Assembly: GCF_030655415.1 (NCBI RefSeq)
Contig: NZ_JAURVN010000002.1
Coordinates: 310,001 to 374,000, forward strand
DNA from: Herminiimonas sp.
Lineage (GTDB): Bacteria; Pseudomonadota; Gammaproteobacteria; Burkholderiales; Burkholderiaceae
Reading direction: 5' to 3'
DNA length: 64,000 nucleotides
The notes beneath the pieces were generated by a model. That model was not told the origin of the DNA and made no database searches. It saw only the letters and a program-made list of their open reading frames with translations. The translations under genes and the position numbers were made by a program. How positions within the stretch are numbered: position 1 is the first letter of the stretch; the number at the start of each line of letters is the position of its first letter. Of the stretch, positions 43,775 to 55,300 are shown one piece after another.

Positions 43775-45061
43775 TTAACGCTGGAATGCGATATGACCCG
43801 CAACAATGGTGGTCTTCACTTGGCCGCTTAATTCATAGCCGAGGAAAGGCGTGTGCTTGCCTTGACTGGCCAATGCTTTTGCAGCAACCGTCCAACGCAC
43901 GGCTGGATCGAACAGACAAATATCGGCAACGCTGCCGACCGCCAATTGCCCAGACGGCAAACCAACAATACGCGCTGCATCCGCTGTAATTTTTGCGATG
44001 GCCTGTGCCAAGGGTTGCTTGTCTTGATCGACGCAATCTTCCGCCCATTTCAAGGACAGCGACAACAGCAATTCCAGACCGGTTGCACCAGGCGAGGCTT
44101 CACCGAAAGGTAACAATTTTTCATCGTCATCCACCGGCGTGTGATCCGAACAAATCGCATCGACGGTGCCATCCAGCAAACCGCGACAGATGGCATCGCG
44201 ATCACGTTGACTGCGCAGTGGCGGCGTCAGACGTGCGTTGGAATCAAAGAAGCCGATATCGTTTTCAGTCAGATGAATATGATGTGCACCCACGTCGCAG
44301 GTAATCGGCAAACCTTCCTTTTTCGCTGCGCGAACCAGTTCCAAACCAGCGCCAGTCGAGATGCGGCACAGATGCACGCGTGCGCCAGTGACACGCACCA
44401 ATTCCAGAATCGTATGCAAGGCTATCGTCTCAGCCATCACCGGCACGCCAGATAAACCAAGGCGTGAAGCAACTGGGCCGCTATGGGCAACGCCTTTGAT
44501 ACCAAGATGCGGATCCTGCGGACGCAACCAGACTGTGTAATCAAATGTCTTCGCGTACTGCATCGCACGCAACATCACGGTGGTGTCGAGAATCGGACAA
44601 TCAGCTTGTGAAAAACCGATGCAACCGGCGTCGGTCAACTCAGCCATTTCCGTCAACGCCGTGCCCTTCAAACCCATAGTCAATGCACCTAGCGGATAGA
44701 CGTTGGCTTGATTCAAAGACTTGGCTCTATGCTTGAGCATCTCAACCAGACCCGGCTCATCCAGTACTGGATCGGTATCAGGTGGGCAAACCAGACTGGT
44801 AACGCCGCCCTGCATAGCGGCCTGCATTTCCGATTCCAGCGTGGCCTTGTATTCGTAACCCGGCTCGCGCAAGCGCGCGCTCAAATCAACGAAGCCAGGT
44901 GCGACAACCAAGCCACTCGCATCGATTACTTTGGTGGCGACAAAGCCTTCCGGCGCTTGCCCTATACCGGCAATTTTGCCGGCTGCGATATACACGTCTT
45001 GCTTTGCATCGATGCCATTCGCTGGATCGATCAGATGGCCATTCTTGATGTGGATTTTCAT
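43775..45061 (-). CDS. pyrC: Dihydroorotase-like protein PyrC' (probably non-catalytic)
   Basis: A 428-residue amidohydrolase fold of the dihydroorotase type found beside pyrB. In active enzymes the strand-1 metal motif is D-HVH-LREPG; here it reads VDLSARLREPGYEYK, so both metal His are lost. Other parts are kept: VTSLVCPPDTDPVLDEP, CDVGAHHIHLTENDI and ICSDHTPVDDDEK. By analogy with the Pseudomonas PyrC', which lacks zinc ligands and serves as a scaffold for a dodecameric PyrB complex, this protein is likely structural; an active dihydroorotase should be encoded elsewhere. The gene begins 3 bp after the pyrB stop. Confidence 0.9.
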   Translation of the reverse strand: MKIHIKNGHLIDPANGIDAKQDVYIAAGKIAGIGQAPEGFVATKVIDASGLVVAPGFVDLSARLREPGYEYKATLESEMQAAMQGGVTSLVCPPDTDPVLDEPGLVEMLKHRAKSLNQANVYPLGALTMGLKGTALTEMAELTDAGCIGFSQADCPILDTTVMLRAMQYAKTFDYTVWLRPQDPHLGIKGVAHSGPVASRLGLSGVPVMAETIALHTILELVRVTGARVHLCRISTGAGLELVRAAKKEGLPITCDVGAHHIHLTENDIGFFDSNARLTPPLRSQRDRDAICRGLLDGTVDAICSDHTPVDDDEKLLPFGEASPGATGLELLLSLSLKWAEDCVDQDKQPLAQAIAKITADAARIVGLPSGQLAVGSVADICLFDPAVRWTVAAKALASQGKHTPFLGYELSGQVKTTIVAGHIAFQR

Positions 45062-45064
45062 CTT

Positions 45065-46024
45065 TTAATTTCCCGCCAAAATACTCATCACTGCCATCCG
45101 CACTGCAATGCCGAATGTCACTTGCGGCAGTATCACTGCCTGCTTGCCATCTGCGACCGCAGATTCAATTTCCACGCCACGATTCATCGGGCCTGGATGC
45201 ATGACGATCGCATCTGGTTTAGCCAGAGCCAAACGCTCAGTCGTCAAACCGTAGCTCTTGAAGAATTCCTGCGCAGACGGTAACAGTGCGCCGCTCATGC
45301 GTTCATTTTGCAAGCGCAGCATGATGATGACGTCGACACCCTTCAAACCTTCTTCCATGTTGTGGAAAACGCGCACCCCCATTTGTTCCAGGCCGCTAGG
45401 CAGCAAGGTACGAGGACCGATCGCGCGCACTTCGGGCACACCCAAAGTCGTCAGCGCATGGATATCTGAACGTGCGACGCGGCTGTGCAAAATATCGCCG
45501 ACAATCGCGACAGTCAGATTGGTGAAATCCTTTTTGTAGTGACGGATCGTGTACATATCCAGCAAGCCCTGCGTCGGGTGTGCATGGCGACCATCGCCGG
45601 CATTGACAACGTGCACATGCGATTGCCCGGTGTCGCTCAAATGTTTAGCGATCAGATAAGGCGCGCCGGATTCGGCATGGCGCACGACAAACATATCGGC
45701 ATGCATCGCTGCCAGATTGTCGATCGTATCCAACAGCGATTCGCCCTTGCTGGAACTTGATGCAGAAATATTCAGGTTGATGACGTCGGCAGACAAACGC
45801 TTGGAAGCAATTTCAAATGTAGTACGCGTGCGCGTCGAATTTTCGAAGAACAGATTGAACACGCTCTTGCCGCGCATCAGCGGTACTTTTTTCACTTCTC
45901 TATCACCGATACTGACAAACGACGAAGCCGTATCGAGGATGTGAATGATGTTGGACTTTGGCAGCCCTTCTATCGTGAGCAAATGTTGCAACTCACCGTT
46001 TTTATTCAGTTGCGGATTAAGCAT
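45065..46024 (-). CDS. pyrB: Aspartate carbamoyltransferase catalytic subunit
   Basis: A 319-residue enzyme of pyrimidine synthesis (carbamoyl phosphate + aspartate to N-carbamoyl-aspartate). It has the carbamoyl-phosphate site [12 protein letters not shown] (56-67), [12 protein letters not shown], the aspartate loop around [13 protein letters not shown], and the C-terminal [14 protein letters not shown]. No regulatory pyrI is present nearby; together with the inactive PyrC' this fits the class A complex. It overlaps pyrR by eight bases. Confidence 0.97.
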   Translation of the reverse strand: MLNPQLNKNGELQHLLTIEGLPKSNIIHILDTASSFVSIGDREVKKVPLMRGKSVFNLFFENSTRTRTTFEIASKRLSADVINLNISASSSSKGESLLDTIDNLAAMHADMFVVRHAESGAPYLIAKHLSDTGQSHVHVVNAGDGRHAHPTQGLLDMYTIRHYKKDFTNLTVAIVGDILHSRVARSDIHALTTLGVPEVRAIGPRTLLPSGLEQMGVRVFHNMEEGLKGVDVIIMLRLQNERMSGALLPSAQEFFKSYGLTTERLALAKPDAIVMHPGPMNRGVEIESAVADGKQAVILPQVTFGIAVRMAVMSILAGN

Positions 46025-46535
46025 GATCCACCGTCAGGGAAAAGCGGCCGTCGTCGGCCCGTTGAAGTACCAGCGATTGCTGGTCTGGAATGGAAATAGT
46101 TTGTGCGACAAAATCGGCTTCAATCGGCAACTCTCGCCCGCCGCGATCAGCCAGCGCTGCCAGCATGATGCGTGCTGGACGACCGTAGTCGAACAACTCA
46201 TTGATCGCTGCGCGCGTGGTGCGGCCGGTGTACAACACATCATCCACCAGCAAGATGGTTGCGCCGTCCACATCGAATGGAATTTGCGTTGGCTTGACGT
46301 CGGGCCGCAAACCTTTTTCCGCGAAATCATCACGATAAAAAGAGACGTCGATAAAACCCAAACGTTCAGTCAATTGCAGCTCAGCCGCGAGTCGTTCCGC
46401 CAGCCAAGCACCACCGGAATAAATACCGACTATCGCAACGTTCTCGGCTTTTGCCAGACCGGTTTTTACTTGTTTCGCCAGCACTTGATACAAGGCTTCA
46501 GCGTCTAGTTCAGGATTCGGATTCGGTATGGTCAT
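46017..46535 (-). CDS. pyrR: Bifunctional pyr regulator / uracil phosphoribosyltransferase PyrR
   Basis: A 172-residue type I phosphoribosyltransferase. The PRPP loop is [20 protein letters not shown], with [19 protein letters not shown] upstream and [18 protein letters not shown] as the hood segment. In Bacillus PyrR binds attenuator RNA; in proteobacteria it occurs ahead of pyrB but the regulatory role is less certain. It overlaps the pyrB start and the ruvX stop (26 bp), which suggests tight translational coupling. Confidence 0.95.
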   Translation of the reverse strand: MTIPNPNPELDAEALYQVLAKQVKTGLAKAENVAIVGIYSGGAWLAERLAAELQLTERLGFIDVSFYRDDFAEKGLRPDVKPTQIPFDVDGATILLVDDVLYTGRTTRAAINELFDYGRPARIMLAALADRGGRELPIEADFVAQTISIPDQQSLVLQRADDGRFSLTVDHA

Positions 46536-46905
46536 CGAAGTATTGTTGCAAGATGATTGCAGCTGCCTGATCGTCGATCAGATCGCCGCGTTGATGAGAA
46601 ATCACTGCGGATGAGTAACGCTCATCCACCAGCACCGTTGCCACGTCAAAACGTCCATGCAATTGATTCGCGAAGCGACGGCAGCGCACTGTCATTTCAT
46701 GCTCGGCGCCATCCGGATGCCGCGGCAAGCCGACGATGCACAAACCTGGTTGCCACTGGCTGACCAGTTCGGCGATCGCTGCGAATTTTGCTTCATTGGT
46801 AGCGGCGCTGATGATGGTCAGCGGCTGCGCCTGCTTTATTAAAGTATTGCCTACTGCAACGCCTATGCGCTTCAAGCCGAAGTCGAAACCGAGTACGGTT
46901 TCCAC
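46510..46905 (-). CDS. ruvX: Putative pre-16S rRNA nuclease / Holliday junction resolvase RuvX (YqgF)
   Basis: A 131-residue RNase H-fold nuclease. Metal Asp in VLGFDFGLKRIGVAVG, GLPRHPDGAEHEMTVR, VDERYSSAVIS and the final Asp in [18 protein letters not shown] complete the active site. YqgF is needed for 16S rRNA 5'-end processing. It starts 24 bp after the yqgE stop and overlaps pyrR, in a gene order common in betaproteobacteria. Confidence 0.95.
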   Translation of the reverse strand: METVLGFDFGLKRIGVAVGNTLIKQAQPLTIISAATNEAKFAAIAELVSQWQPGLCIVGLPRHPDGAEHEMTVRCRRFANQLHGRFDVATVLVDERYSSAVISHQRGDLIDDQAAAIILQQYFDDHTESES

Positions 46906-46929
46906 TAGCGCGCGATTCCTGTTTTAATC

Positions 46930-47595
46930 TCACGCATGTCCAGCCTCACTACTCAACATCATCGGATCGATACCAAGCAATTTGATCGCAGCAAAAAACC
47001 GCTGTTCCAGTGGCAAATCGAACATGATGTTTGGATCGGCGCGCACGGTCAGCCAACCGTTACGTACGATTTCATCCTCCAACTGGCCTGCGCCCCAACC
47101 GGAGCAGCCGAGGCTAACCAACAGCTTTTGCGGTCCGCTACCGAGTGCGACGGCTTCCAGTATGTCTTTGGATGTTGTCAACGCGATCTCGGAAGTCACC
47201 GGCATCGTCGACGAAAAATCGCCCCGCGGTGCGTGCAGCACAAAACCGCGATCTGCCTGCACCGGACCGCCGTACATCACCGGCGTTTTTTCAACCGGCT
47301 TCAGATCGGGCGCGATTTCCAGCTTCAAATCGATGCGATTGAGCAAAACATCGACCGTCATATCGGTGGGTTTGTTAATGATCACACCCAATGCACCATT
47401 CGCATTGTGCTCGCACAGATAGACGACCGTGCCACCGAAAATCGGGTCCAGCATGGACGGCATCGCAATCAAAAAATGATCGGCGAGATTCAATTCATCA
47501 CGTGCTGGATTGTCAGGTGTGGCGGAAAAAGCGAGGGATTCCCAGGGTGAACCGGGATCGTTGGGAGATTTGCTGGTCTTACGTTGCTTCGACAT
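46930..47595 (-). CDS. YqgE/AlgH family protein (UPF0301)
   Basis: A 221-residue protein with the conserved DUF179 pattern: LADHFLIAMPSMLDPIFGGTVVYLCEHNANGALGVIINKP, VMYGGPVQADRGFVLH, and LVSLGCSGWGAGQLEDEIVRNGWL. The family has no settled function (linked to alginate regulation in Pseudomonas by name only). The start at 47595 (MSKQRKTSK) is used; the frame is open to 47697, but that part overlaps the divergent photolyase promoter. It is the first gene of the run that goes on with ruvX and the pyr genes. Confidence 0.9.
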   Translation of the reverse strand: MSKQRKTSKSPNDPGSPWESLAFSATPDNPARDELNLADHFLIAMPSMLDPIFGGTVVYLCEHNANGALGVIINKPTDMTVDVLLNRIDLKLEIAPDLKPVEKTPVMYGGPVQADRGFVLHAPRGDFSSTMPVTSEIALTTSKDILEAVALGSGPQKLLVSLGCSGWGAGQLEDEIVRNGWLTVRADPNIMFDLPLEQRFFAAIKLLGIDPMMLSSEAGHA

Positions 47596-47702
47596 GGGCG
47601 TTATTTTAGCAGTTTTACCCAGATTTTCTGCGCCAAACCTCGCTTCAAATCGATTTTTCCTGCATTCTTTGGCTATTCCCATTTGCCCAATATTCATCGT
47701 TC

Positions 47703-49184
47703 ATGTCCCAATTTAAAAAGACACTGGTCTGGTTTCGCCGCGATTTACGCAGTTTTGACCACGCCGCACTCCACCATGCATTAACCCAAAGCAAGCAAGT
47801 TTATTGCGCCTTCATTTTCGATAAGGCCATTTTGGACGATTTGCCCAAAGCCGACCGCCGCGTTGAATTCATACACGCCAGTCTGCTCGAACTAGCCGCC
47901 GCCTTACGAGCGCTGGGTGGCGATTTGATCGTCAAACATGCATGGACCGAGACCGCTATACCGGAACTTGCTGCCGAACTTGGCGTCGACGCAGTATTCA
48001 CCAACCACGACTATGAACCACAGGCGATTGCACGTGATGCACAAGTCGCCAAGGTACTCAAAGCCGCCGGACGCAGTCTGCATCCTTTCAAGGATCAGGT
48101 AATCTTTGAGAAGAATGAAGTACTGACGCTGGCAGAAAAGCCATTTTCGGTTTTCACTCCATACAAGAATGCCTGGTTGAAAAAACTGCATGCAGAATCT
48201 GATGCGGCTGTTCTGCATCCTTATGAAATCGACACCTACGCAGACCGTTTTGCATCACTGCCAGACCATAAGTATCCGATGCCATCCCTGGCTGAGATCG
48301 GCTTTGAAAAAACCAATCTATCGGACCTGAATATTCCAACCGGGATGCAAGGCGGTCAGGATTTGCTGGATGATTTTGCAGACAGGATGCAGCGCTACGA
48401 TCAAACGCGCGATTTCCCTGCTGTAAAAGGCCCCTCTTATTTATCGGTACATCTGCGCTTCGGCACGGTGTCGATACGTTCTCTTGTACGACGTGCGCTC
48501 GATGCGATGCGCACAGGCACCGGCGGCAGCGGCGCTGCGGTCTGGTTGTCGGAACTGATATGGCGCGATTTCTATTTCATGATTCTGTTCCAGCATCCGC
48601 ATGTCGTGGGCCGCGCGTTCAAGTCGGATTACGACGCCATCGTCTGGGAATCTGGCAACCACGCGCAGACATTATTCCAAGCCTGGTGCGATGGCAAAAC
48701 CGGTTATCCATTAGTCGATGCCGCCATGCTGCAATTGAATCAAACCGGCTACATGCACAATCGCTTGCGCATGGTTACCGCGTCCTTTCTGATCAAGGAT
48801 CTGGGCATAGACTGGCGCTGGGGCGAACGTTACTTTGCCGAGCAATTAAATGACTTTGATCTCTCCGCGAATAACGGCGGCTGGCAATGGGCATCGTCAT
48901 CCGGCTGCGATGCGCAACCCTACTTCCGTATCTTTAATCCGATCACACAATCGGAAAAATTCGATGCAGATGGCAAGTTCATACGTCGCTATCTGCCGCA
49001 GCTGGCCAAACTCTCCAGCAAACAGATCCATGCCCCATGGCGTGTACCTGCCTTGGAATTGAAGATGGCTGGCGTCGAACTCGGCAGCAACTATCCACAA
49101 CCGCTGATACAACATGACGAAGCGCGCGCACTTACATTGCAGCGCTATGCGGTCGTGAAAAAGGTCGCGGAGTTTGTCGAATGA
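47703..49184 (+). CDS. phrB: Deoxyribodipyrimidine photolyase (cryptochrome/photolyase family)
   Basis: A 493-residue flavoprotein that uses blue light to split cyclobutane pyrimidine dimers. N-terminal antenna domain ([16 protein letters not shown] and [15 protein letters not shown]), C-terminal FAD domain with [61 protein letters not shown] and [43 protein letters not shown], the last matching class I CPD photolyases. It is divergent from yqgE and ends at a bidirectional terminator. Confidence 0.96.
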   Translation: MSQFKKTLVWFRRDLRSFDHAALHHALTQSKQVYCAFIFDKAILDDLPKADRRVEFIHASLLELAAALRALGGDLIVKHAWTETAIPELAAELGVDAVFTNHDYEPQAIARDAQVAKVLKAAGRSLHPFKDQVIFEKNEVLTLAEKPFSVFTPYKNAWLKKLHAESDAAVLHPYEIDTYADRFASLPDHKYPMPSLAEIGFEKTNLSDLNIPTGMQGGQDLLDDFADRMQRYDQTRDFPAVKGPSYLSVHLRFGTVSIRSLVRRALDAMRTGTGGSGAAVWLSELIWRDFYFMILFQHPHVVGRAFKSDYDAIVWESGNHAQTLFQAWCDGKTGYPLVDAAMLQLNQTGYMHNRLRMVTASFLIKDLGIDWRWGERYFAEQLNDFDLSANNGGWQWASSSGCDAQPYFRIFNPITQSEKFDADGKFIRRYLPQLAKLSSKQIHAPWRVPALELKMAGVELGSNYPQPLIQHDEARALTLQRYAVVKKVAEFVE

Positions 49185-49257
49185 AACGCAAGGTTTGAAT
49201 CGAGCTGCGTCAAGCTAATGCAGTTTTGCTCGATTAAATAAAGTTAAACGCAAGGCA

Positions 49258-49290
49258 AAAAAAAATCCCGCACACATGCGGGATTTTTTA
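49258..49290. terminator. Bidirectional terminator between phrB and pilL
   Basis: Stem AATCCCGCA-CACA-TGCGGGATT, with A-runs before and T-runs after, so functional on both strands between convergent genes. Confidence 0.92.
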
Positions 49291-49302
49291 TAGTGCCAAG
49301 AT

Positions 49303-52300
49303 TTAACTCGCTGGAATTTCTTTCTTGATGAAGTCTGCGATCAACTTGACCAGCGCTTCTTCTTGAAAAGGTTTGCCCAGATATTCATTCACACCCAACT
49401 CCATCGCGTAGTTGCGATGTTTGCTCGCAGTACGCGATGTAATCATGATGATAGGAATATCACGGGTACGCTCATCGCCACGAATATTGCGGGTCAGATC
49501 GAAACCATCCATACGCGGCATTTCAATATCAACCAGCATCACGTCTGGCGTAATTGATTGCAAATGCTGCAAGGCATCGACACCATCCTTGGCCAGCACG
49601 ACTTGATAGCCTTCACGTGTCAACAAGCGTTGCGTTACGCGACGCACCGTCAATGAATCATCGACGACCATCACGATATGTTGAGTACGCAAGCCCTGCA
49701 CCGGTTCGACATTGCGCGCCGCCGGTTCGAACGTTGCCATCTCTGCGACTGCACCCATATCACTAGGCGCATCTGATGGCGTCAAACGTGGCGCACGAAT
49801 ATTTTCGTGTGCTGCGCGTTGCGCAAGCGGCACCGGATTCAGAATCAAAACGATTTCACCCGAACCCAATACCGTTGCACCTGCGATACCGATCATGCGT
49901 GACAACTGCGGGCCGATATTCTTAACCACGACCTCTCGGTTACCCAGAATTTCATCAACGTGCAAAGCGACGCGATCGTTACCACTCTTCAAAATCAGCA
50001 ACGGCGAATACTGTTGCGTTACCGGCGCTGCATCCGTATCACCCAGCAAAGTCGACAGGTAATGCATAGGGACGCGTTGCGATTGCCACATCACTGCGCC
50101 TTCGTTATACGCAATCGCCAGCGGACCGTTTTTCAATTGTTGAACTTGCTCGACCAACACCGATGGCAATGCATACGTCTTGCCGCCAGTCGAAAGAATC
50201 ACCACCTGCGTAACCGCCAGCGTCAATGGCAAATGAATCGTGAAGTACGCGCCCTTGCCTGGCTCGGATGCAATCGCAACGCGACCACCCAGCGATGCTG
50301 CTTCGGAGCGCACCACGTCCATACCAATGCCGCGTCCAGCGAGCTCCGTAATTTCTTCTGCTGTCGAGAAGCCAGGATGGAAAATCAGATCGGTAACTTC
50401 AGCATCAGACAGATTGTCGTCGTCTTTTACCAAACCGTTTTCCAGCGCTTTCTTGCGGATGTTATTCAGGTTCAAGCCTTGACCATCATCAGAGAAATGA
50501 ATAACCACTTCATTACCTTCCTGACGAATCTCGACGCGCAATTCACCGGTTTCATTCTTGCCGGCAGCCTTGCGTTTTTCGCGCGACTCGATACCGTGCA
50601 CGATCGCATTCCGCAGCAAATGCTCAAACGGGCCGGCCATTTTTTCCAGTACGCCCCTATCAACTTCAACGGCACTACCGCGAATATCCAGATTGACGCG
50701 CTTGTCCATTTCCTTCGCGGCCTGACGCGTAACGCGATACAGACGCTCTGAGATACTGGCGAATTGCACCATGCGCACGCGCATCAAATCCTGTTGCAAA
50801 TCACGCGTCAAACGCGCCTGATTCGTCAAATCGGTAGTAGCGCTATCGATGGTCCGACTCAAGTTTTGTTGAACCGAGCCAACGTCGTTGACGCTTTCGG
50901 CCATCATCCGCGTCAATTCCTGCAGACGTGTAAAGCGATCGAATTCAAGCGGATCAAATTCGCGATCGGCCGAGACACCCATATGCGAGGTGATCTGCGA
51001 TTCGGCCTGCATTTCAATTTCGCGCAACTGTTCGCGCAAACGGCTAACGTTTTCCGACAGCTCACCCATGGAGGTGCGCAAAGTACCGACTTCTGTTTCC
51101 AACTTGGAGCGCGAGATCGACACTTCACCCGCCTGATTGACCAGACGATCAAGAATGTCGGCGCGTACACGCACCAGAGGAACTGGAGCGGCAGCTGCGA
51201 CGGCACGCGACGCAGGTGAAACACCAGGGGCCAGCGCTGTTGTTCGGCGATCGGTGATCGGCATCAAACTTTGAATGACTGGTAATTCTTCTGCTGAAGA
51301 TTTAGCAGCATCAGCCGTATTTTCTTTAGCGAGATTTGCAGTCTCGACTGGTGCTGGTTTAGGCGCATCCGGATTTTGCAAGTGTTCAAATAACTGCAAA
51401 CCGTGATCATGACGCGCCAGCAAATCTTCCACAGCGGCGGCAGATGGATAACCGGCATGCGTAATATTTTCGATGCGCGTTTCCATCTCGTGCATATGCT
51501 GACCCAGCAACATCGCACCGGCCATACGCGCGCTACCTTTGACGGTATGCAAAATCCGCAAGATAGATTGCGGCAATGCTGTATCGCCCAGTTCCTTTTG
51601 CCACGCACGCAATGCCTGACCCATCTGCGGCAACATGTCACTGCCTTCTTCGATGAAAACAGGCAGCAGATCCGCATCGATCTCATCCTTGATGATCAAG
51701 GCAGGATCAGTCAGCTCTTCACTATTTTGTGGATAGACTGGTTCTTCGAATGGCGCAGGTTCTAATTCCAAAATGACTGGAGTAGCTTCTACTGCTGGAG
51801 CGACTTCCAAAACCGGAGCATCGTCGGCCACATTTTTTGGCTCGTCCGCTGCTGAAGGCTCAGGCTCAGGCTCAAGTTCAGACTCAGACTCAATTTCAAG
51901 TTCAGACTCAACTGCAGATAATTCTGTCTTTGCTTCTGCATCCTCATCGACAACTTCCGCCGTCGCAGGCTCGCCTTCATCCTCAACCGGCGCATCAAAT
52001 ACAGGCTGACCGTGTTTAGAGCTGATGCGGAATTCAAAATCTTCCGGCATGCGCTCAAGGATTTCCACTTGATCCGGTTCAAAATCAGGCATCTCGCCCA
52101 AGGCGAACATCTGCAGCATGAAACGGATACGCGAGATCGCATGATCCAGTGTGTCGTATTCTGATATCAGCAGCTTGACTGGCTTCCTTGCCAAATACTG
52201 CAGAACAGCTTCCAGCGCGTAGGCAATTTGCTGCAAAGGCTTGAAGCCGACGGTGGCTGAACTCCCCGCCAGTGAATGTGCTGCATGCACCGCTGGAATG

Positions 52301-55300
52301 TTGACATGACGATCCGGCTCATGACGCCACTCGGCGATATCTTGCGACAACAAGCGCACCAGCTCATCGGTTTCAGCCAGATAAATATTATGCAGCGGCA
52401 AACTGATTTCCAGATCGCCTATGTATTTGACGTTGTCGTCTGACTTGCGCGCAGCAGGAAGATTGCCTGGAAAGTCGAGTACCGCGGCACCTTGCAATGG
52501 CGCGACTTCGTCCACCATATCGAGTTTCAAATGATCGAGTTCACCAACAACTATCTCAGGTGCTGCTGGCTCAGCGTCAATAACTTCCGCAACTTCATCT
52601 GCGGTCGCATTGAATTTTTGAAACTGCGCAAGTTCTTCATCGCTCAGTTCCAACTCTTCTGGCTCGGTTGCGGTGAGCGCATCTTCATTACCAAAGTCAG
52701 CTGTACTTTCAGCAATGCTTTCGGCTGTATTTTCTGATTCGGTATTATTTTCAGATTCAGTTAGCGCGTCAAAGGCTTCGCTAGCGGGCGCAAGCAACAG
52801 CGTTTCTTCCAGATCATCGTAGTGAAAACCGGCACCGTTTTTTACGCGTTCAGCAGCGTTGATCAGCGCACGGCCACTACGATCAGAACGACCTTGCATC
52901 TGCAAGTCGCCAACCCATGCGTCCAGTACTTGCACCGCATTCTCAAGTAATGCATACAGATCTGCATCGCCGCCGCGCGTTTCCGACAGACGCAAGTTCA
53001 GCACTTGTTCGACGCTCCACGCAGCTTCGCCAAAAGTAACCAGGCCGACCATGCGGCCGCTGCCTTTCAATGTGTGAAAGGAGCGACGTAACGTCGTCAG
53101 GAATTCTTGATTGTGTGGTGCATTGCGAGATTCTGGAACTGTCTGCTTGACGCTATCCAATACCTCAACTGCTTCGGACAGAAAAATTTCCAGCAGCTCA
53201 GCATCGATCGCTTCGTCAGTTGCTGGCGCTACCAAGGGCGCGATCTCTTCCACATGCGATGTCTTGGCTGGAGCGGTCGCCAACGCAATGTCGTCCATTG
53301 CATCTTGCGACGCAACGAAGTCAGGATGCTCCAGCATATCGATGACGGCGCGTGCCCTGTCATTCGCTTCTGGATTATCGACCAAGGTCGCATCCAGGCG
53401 CACTTGCTCTAAGGATTCTTTAAGTTGCTCTTGCAGAAAGGGATTGGTCGGTTCTGCAGCAAGTGAAATCGCCAGCTCTTCCGATTGCTTTTGATGCAGC
53501 GCGAGTTCCGATTCGACTGTAGGCAAATCCGGAACATGAATTTCAGGCAGTGTCGAAATTGTATTTTCTACTTCCGAAACCGGAATAACCACGACATCCA
53601 ACGCGGCGTTCGACGGTCCGTTTTTTTCAGTCAGATTCGCACGAAAAATACCTGCATCATCGTCAAAAGCAAAACGCTTGTTGACGCCGTCTGGATGCAA
53701 TTGCAGCGTCTCGATAAAGAAGCTGAGCGCACCCACATTTTGCGCAACTTGCTGAAACTCTTGCAAATCCGGCGTTTCCTCGGCCTCGATAAATCGTCGC
53801 ACAGCAGCTTGCGTATGCCACACGGCACGCACTGCGTCTTCATGACCGAGCACTGAAAGCGCGCCGCTAATTTGATACAGAACGGAATCGATATCCGACA
53901 AACCTGCACGTTGCTCAGGATCGCGGAAATACTCGTCCAGCATTTTTTCAACCTGACGCAAACTGGATTGCATTTCACCAGCCAGCGCCGTCATGGTTTG
54001 ACGTTCTTGCGCTTCGCGCGACATGTCATCCAGCCATTGCGCAGAATGTGTCAAGGTCTCGCCAGAAACTGCAGACAGCAAGCGCGTCGTCACTGCATCA
54101 GCGCGTTCGGCAAAATCGTCGGCCAGATGGCCAATCTGCTGCAACGCATTTTCAACAAACAACAAGCTGGTCGCGATTTCCAGACTCAGGCTGTCGCCTG
54201 GACGTGAATGTGCGGCGTGACGTGCGATGCCGCTAAGCTCGCGCAAGAGTTTTGCCAATGCTGGCGCATTCAAATGATTGCCGGCTTCGGCCAGACCTGT
54301 CATTTCTTGCTCGAAGGATGGCGCGACGCTGGCGTCACCGCCAGCAATCCGATTCCATAAATTCTTGGCTTGCGACAAACGCTCTTTAGCCGAGGCCAAT
54401 GCCTGCGCATCGATCTGACCGTAACGTTTTTTCTCGTAATCGGTCGGCACTACGCCATCGAGTTGATATGCACTGCGAATTTGCTGAGCGACAGCAGAAG
54501 GATGTGCTACGCGCGCAATGAAGAATAAGGCATCGCGCAACAGTCTTTCCGTAATGCTGGAAGAGCCTTCGCTCAAGCGGCGAATTTGCAAATTGATGCG
54601 CGCAAACAGTTGTTTGACATACAGTTCGTTCGGCACTTGACCGGCAGAAACCGCATCAGCAAAACCGTGCATGACCCACCAGAAGCTGCGCGCTTGTTGC
54701 GTGCTTTGTGCCTGCTCAACACGCAACACGATGTCGCGCATAGTCCGTGCGCTTGCCAGGCCTGTCTCGCTATCGGCTTCCTTCAGAAATATCAACAACG
54801 CGCGTTCAAAACGTTTGCGCAAGCCGACGTAATCTTCAGCAGTCAAAGTAATCGACGCTGATGGTAGTTGCGGACGGATTGCCAGATTAGGGAAAAACAG
54901 ATCTGCCGGATGTATGCGTTCAGCGCCGCGCACTTGCAACAACGAGCGATAGTAAGGGAACAAGCGAACTGGTTGATGCGGCATACCAGCCAACAACTCT
55001 TCTAGATATTCCAGCAAGGCTTGATAAGCGTGCGCAATGGCATGCACGCTGTCGTCGGTCAGCACTAGTTGTCCCGACTCGAAGCGATCAAACAGATCTT
55101 CTACAGTTTCCGTAATGATGGCCACACCATCGACATCGACTATTTGCAAAGCGCCATGCGCTTGATGCAGATAGGTTTTTGCATGACGCAAAGTGGTCGA
55201 TTGAGTTTCTGGCTCTTGCATCAGCGCTTCGCACAAAGCCACTTTGGAACGTGTCAGCGCTTCGCCGATTTCACCGATAACCCATGACAAGGGACCGGTA

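Noticed and set aside
51773..52009. Ser-rich plus-strand frame inside pilL
   Set aside because: Low-complexity antisense of the acidic linker of PilL, where Glu/Ser codon repeats create an open frame.
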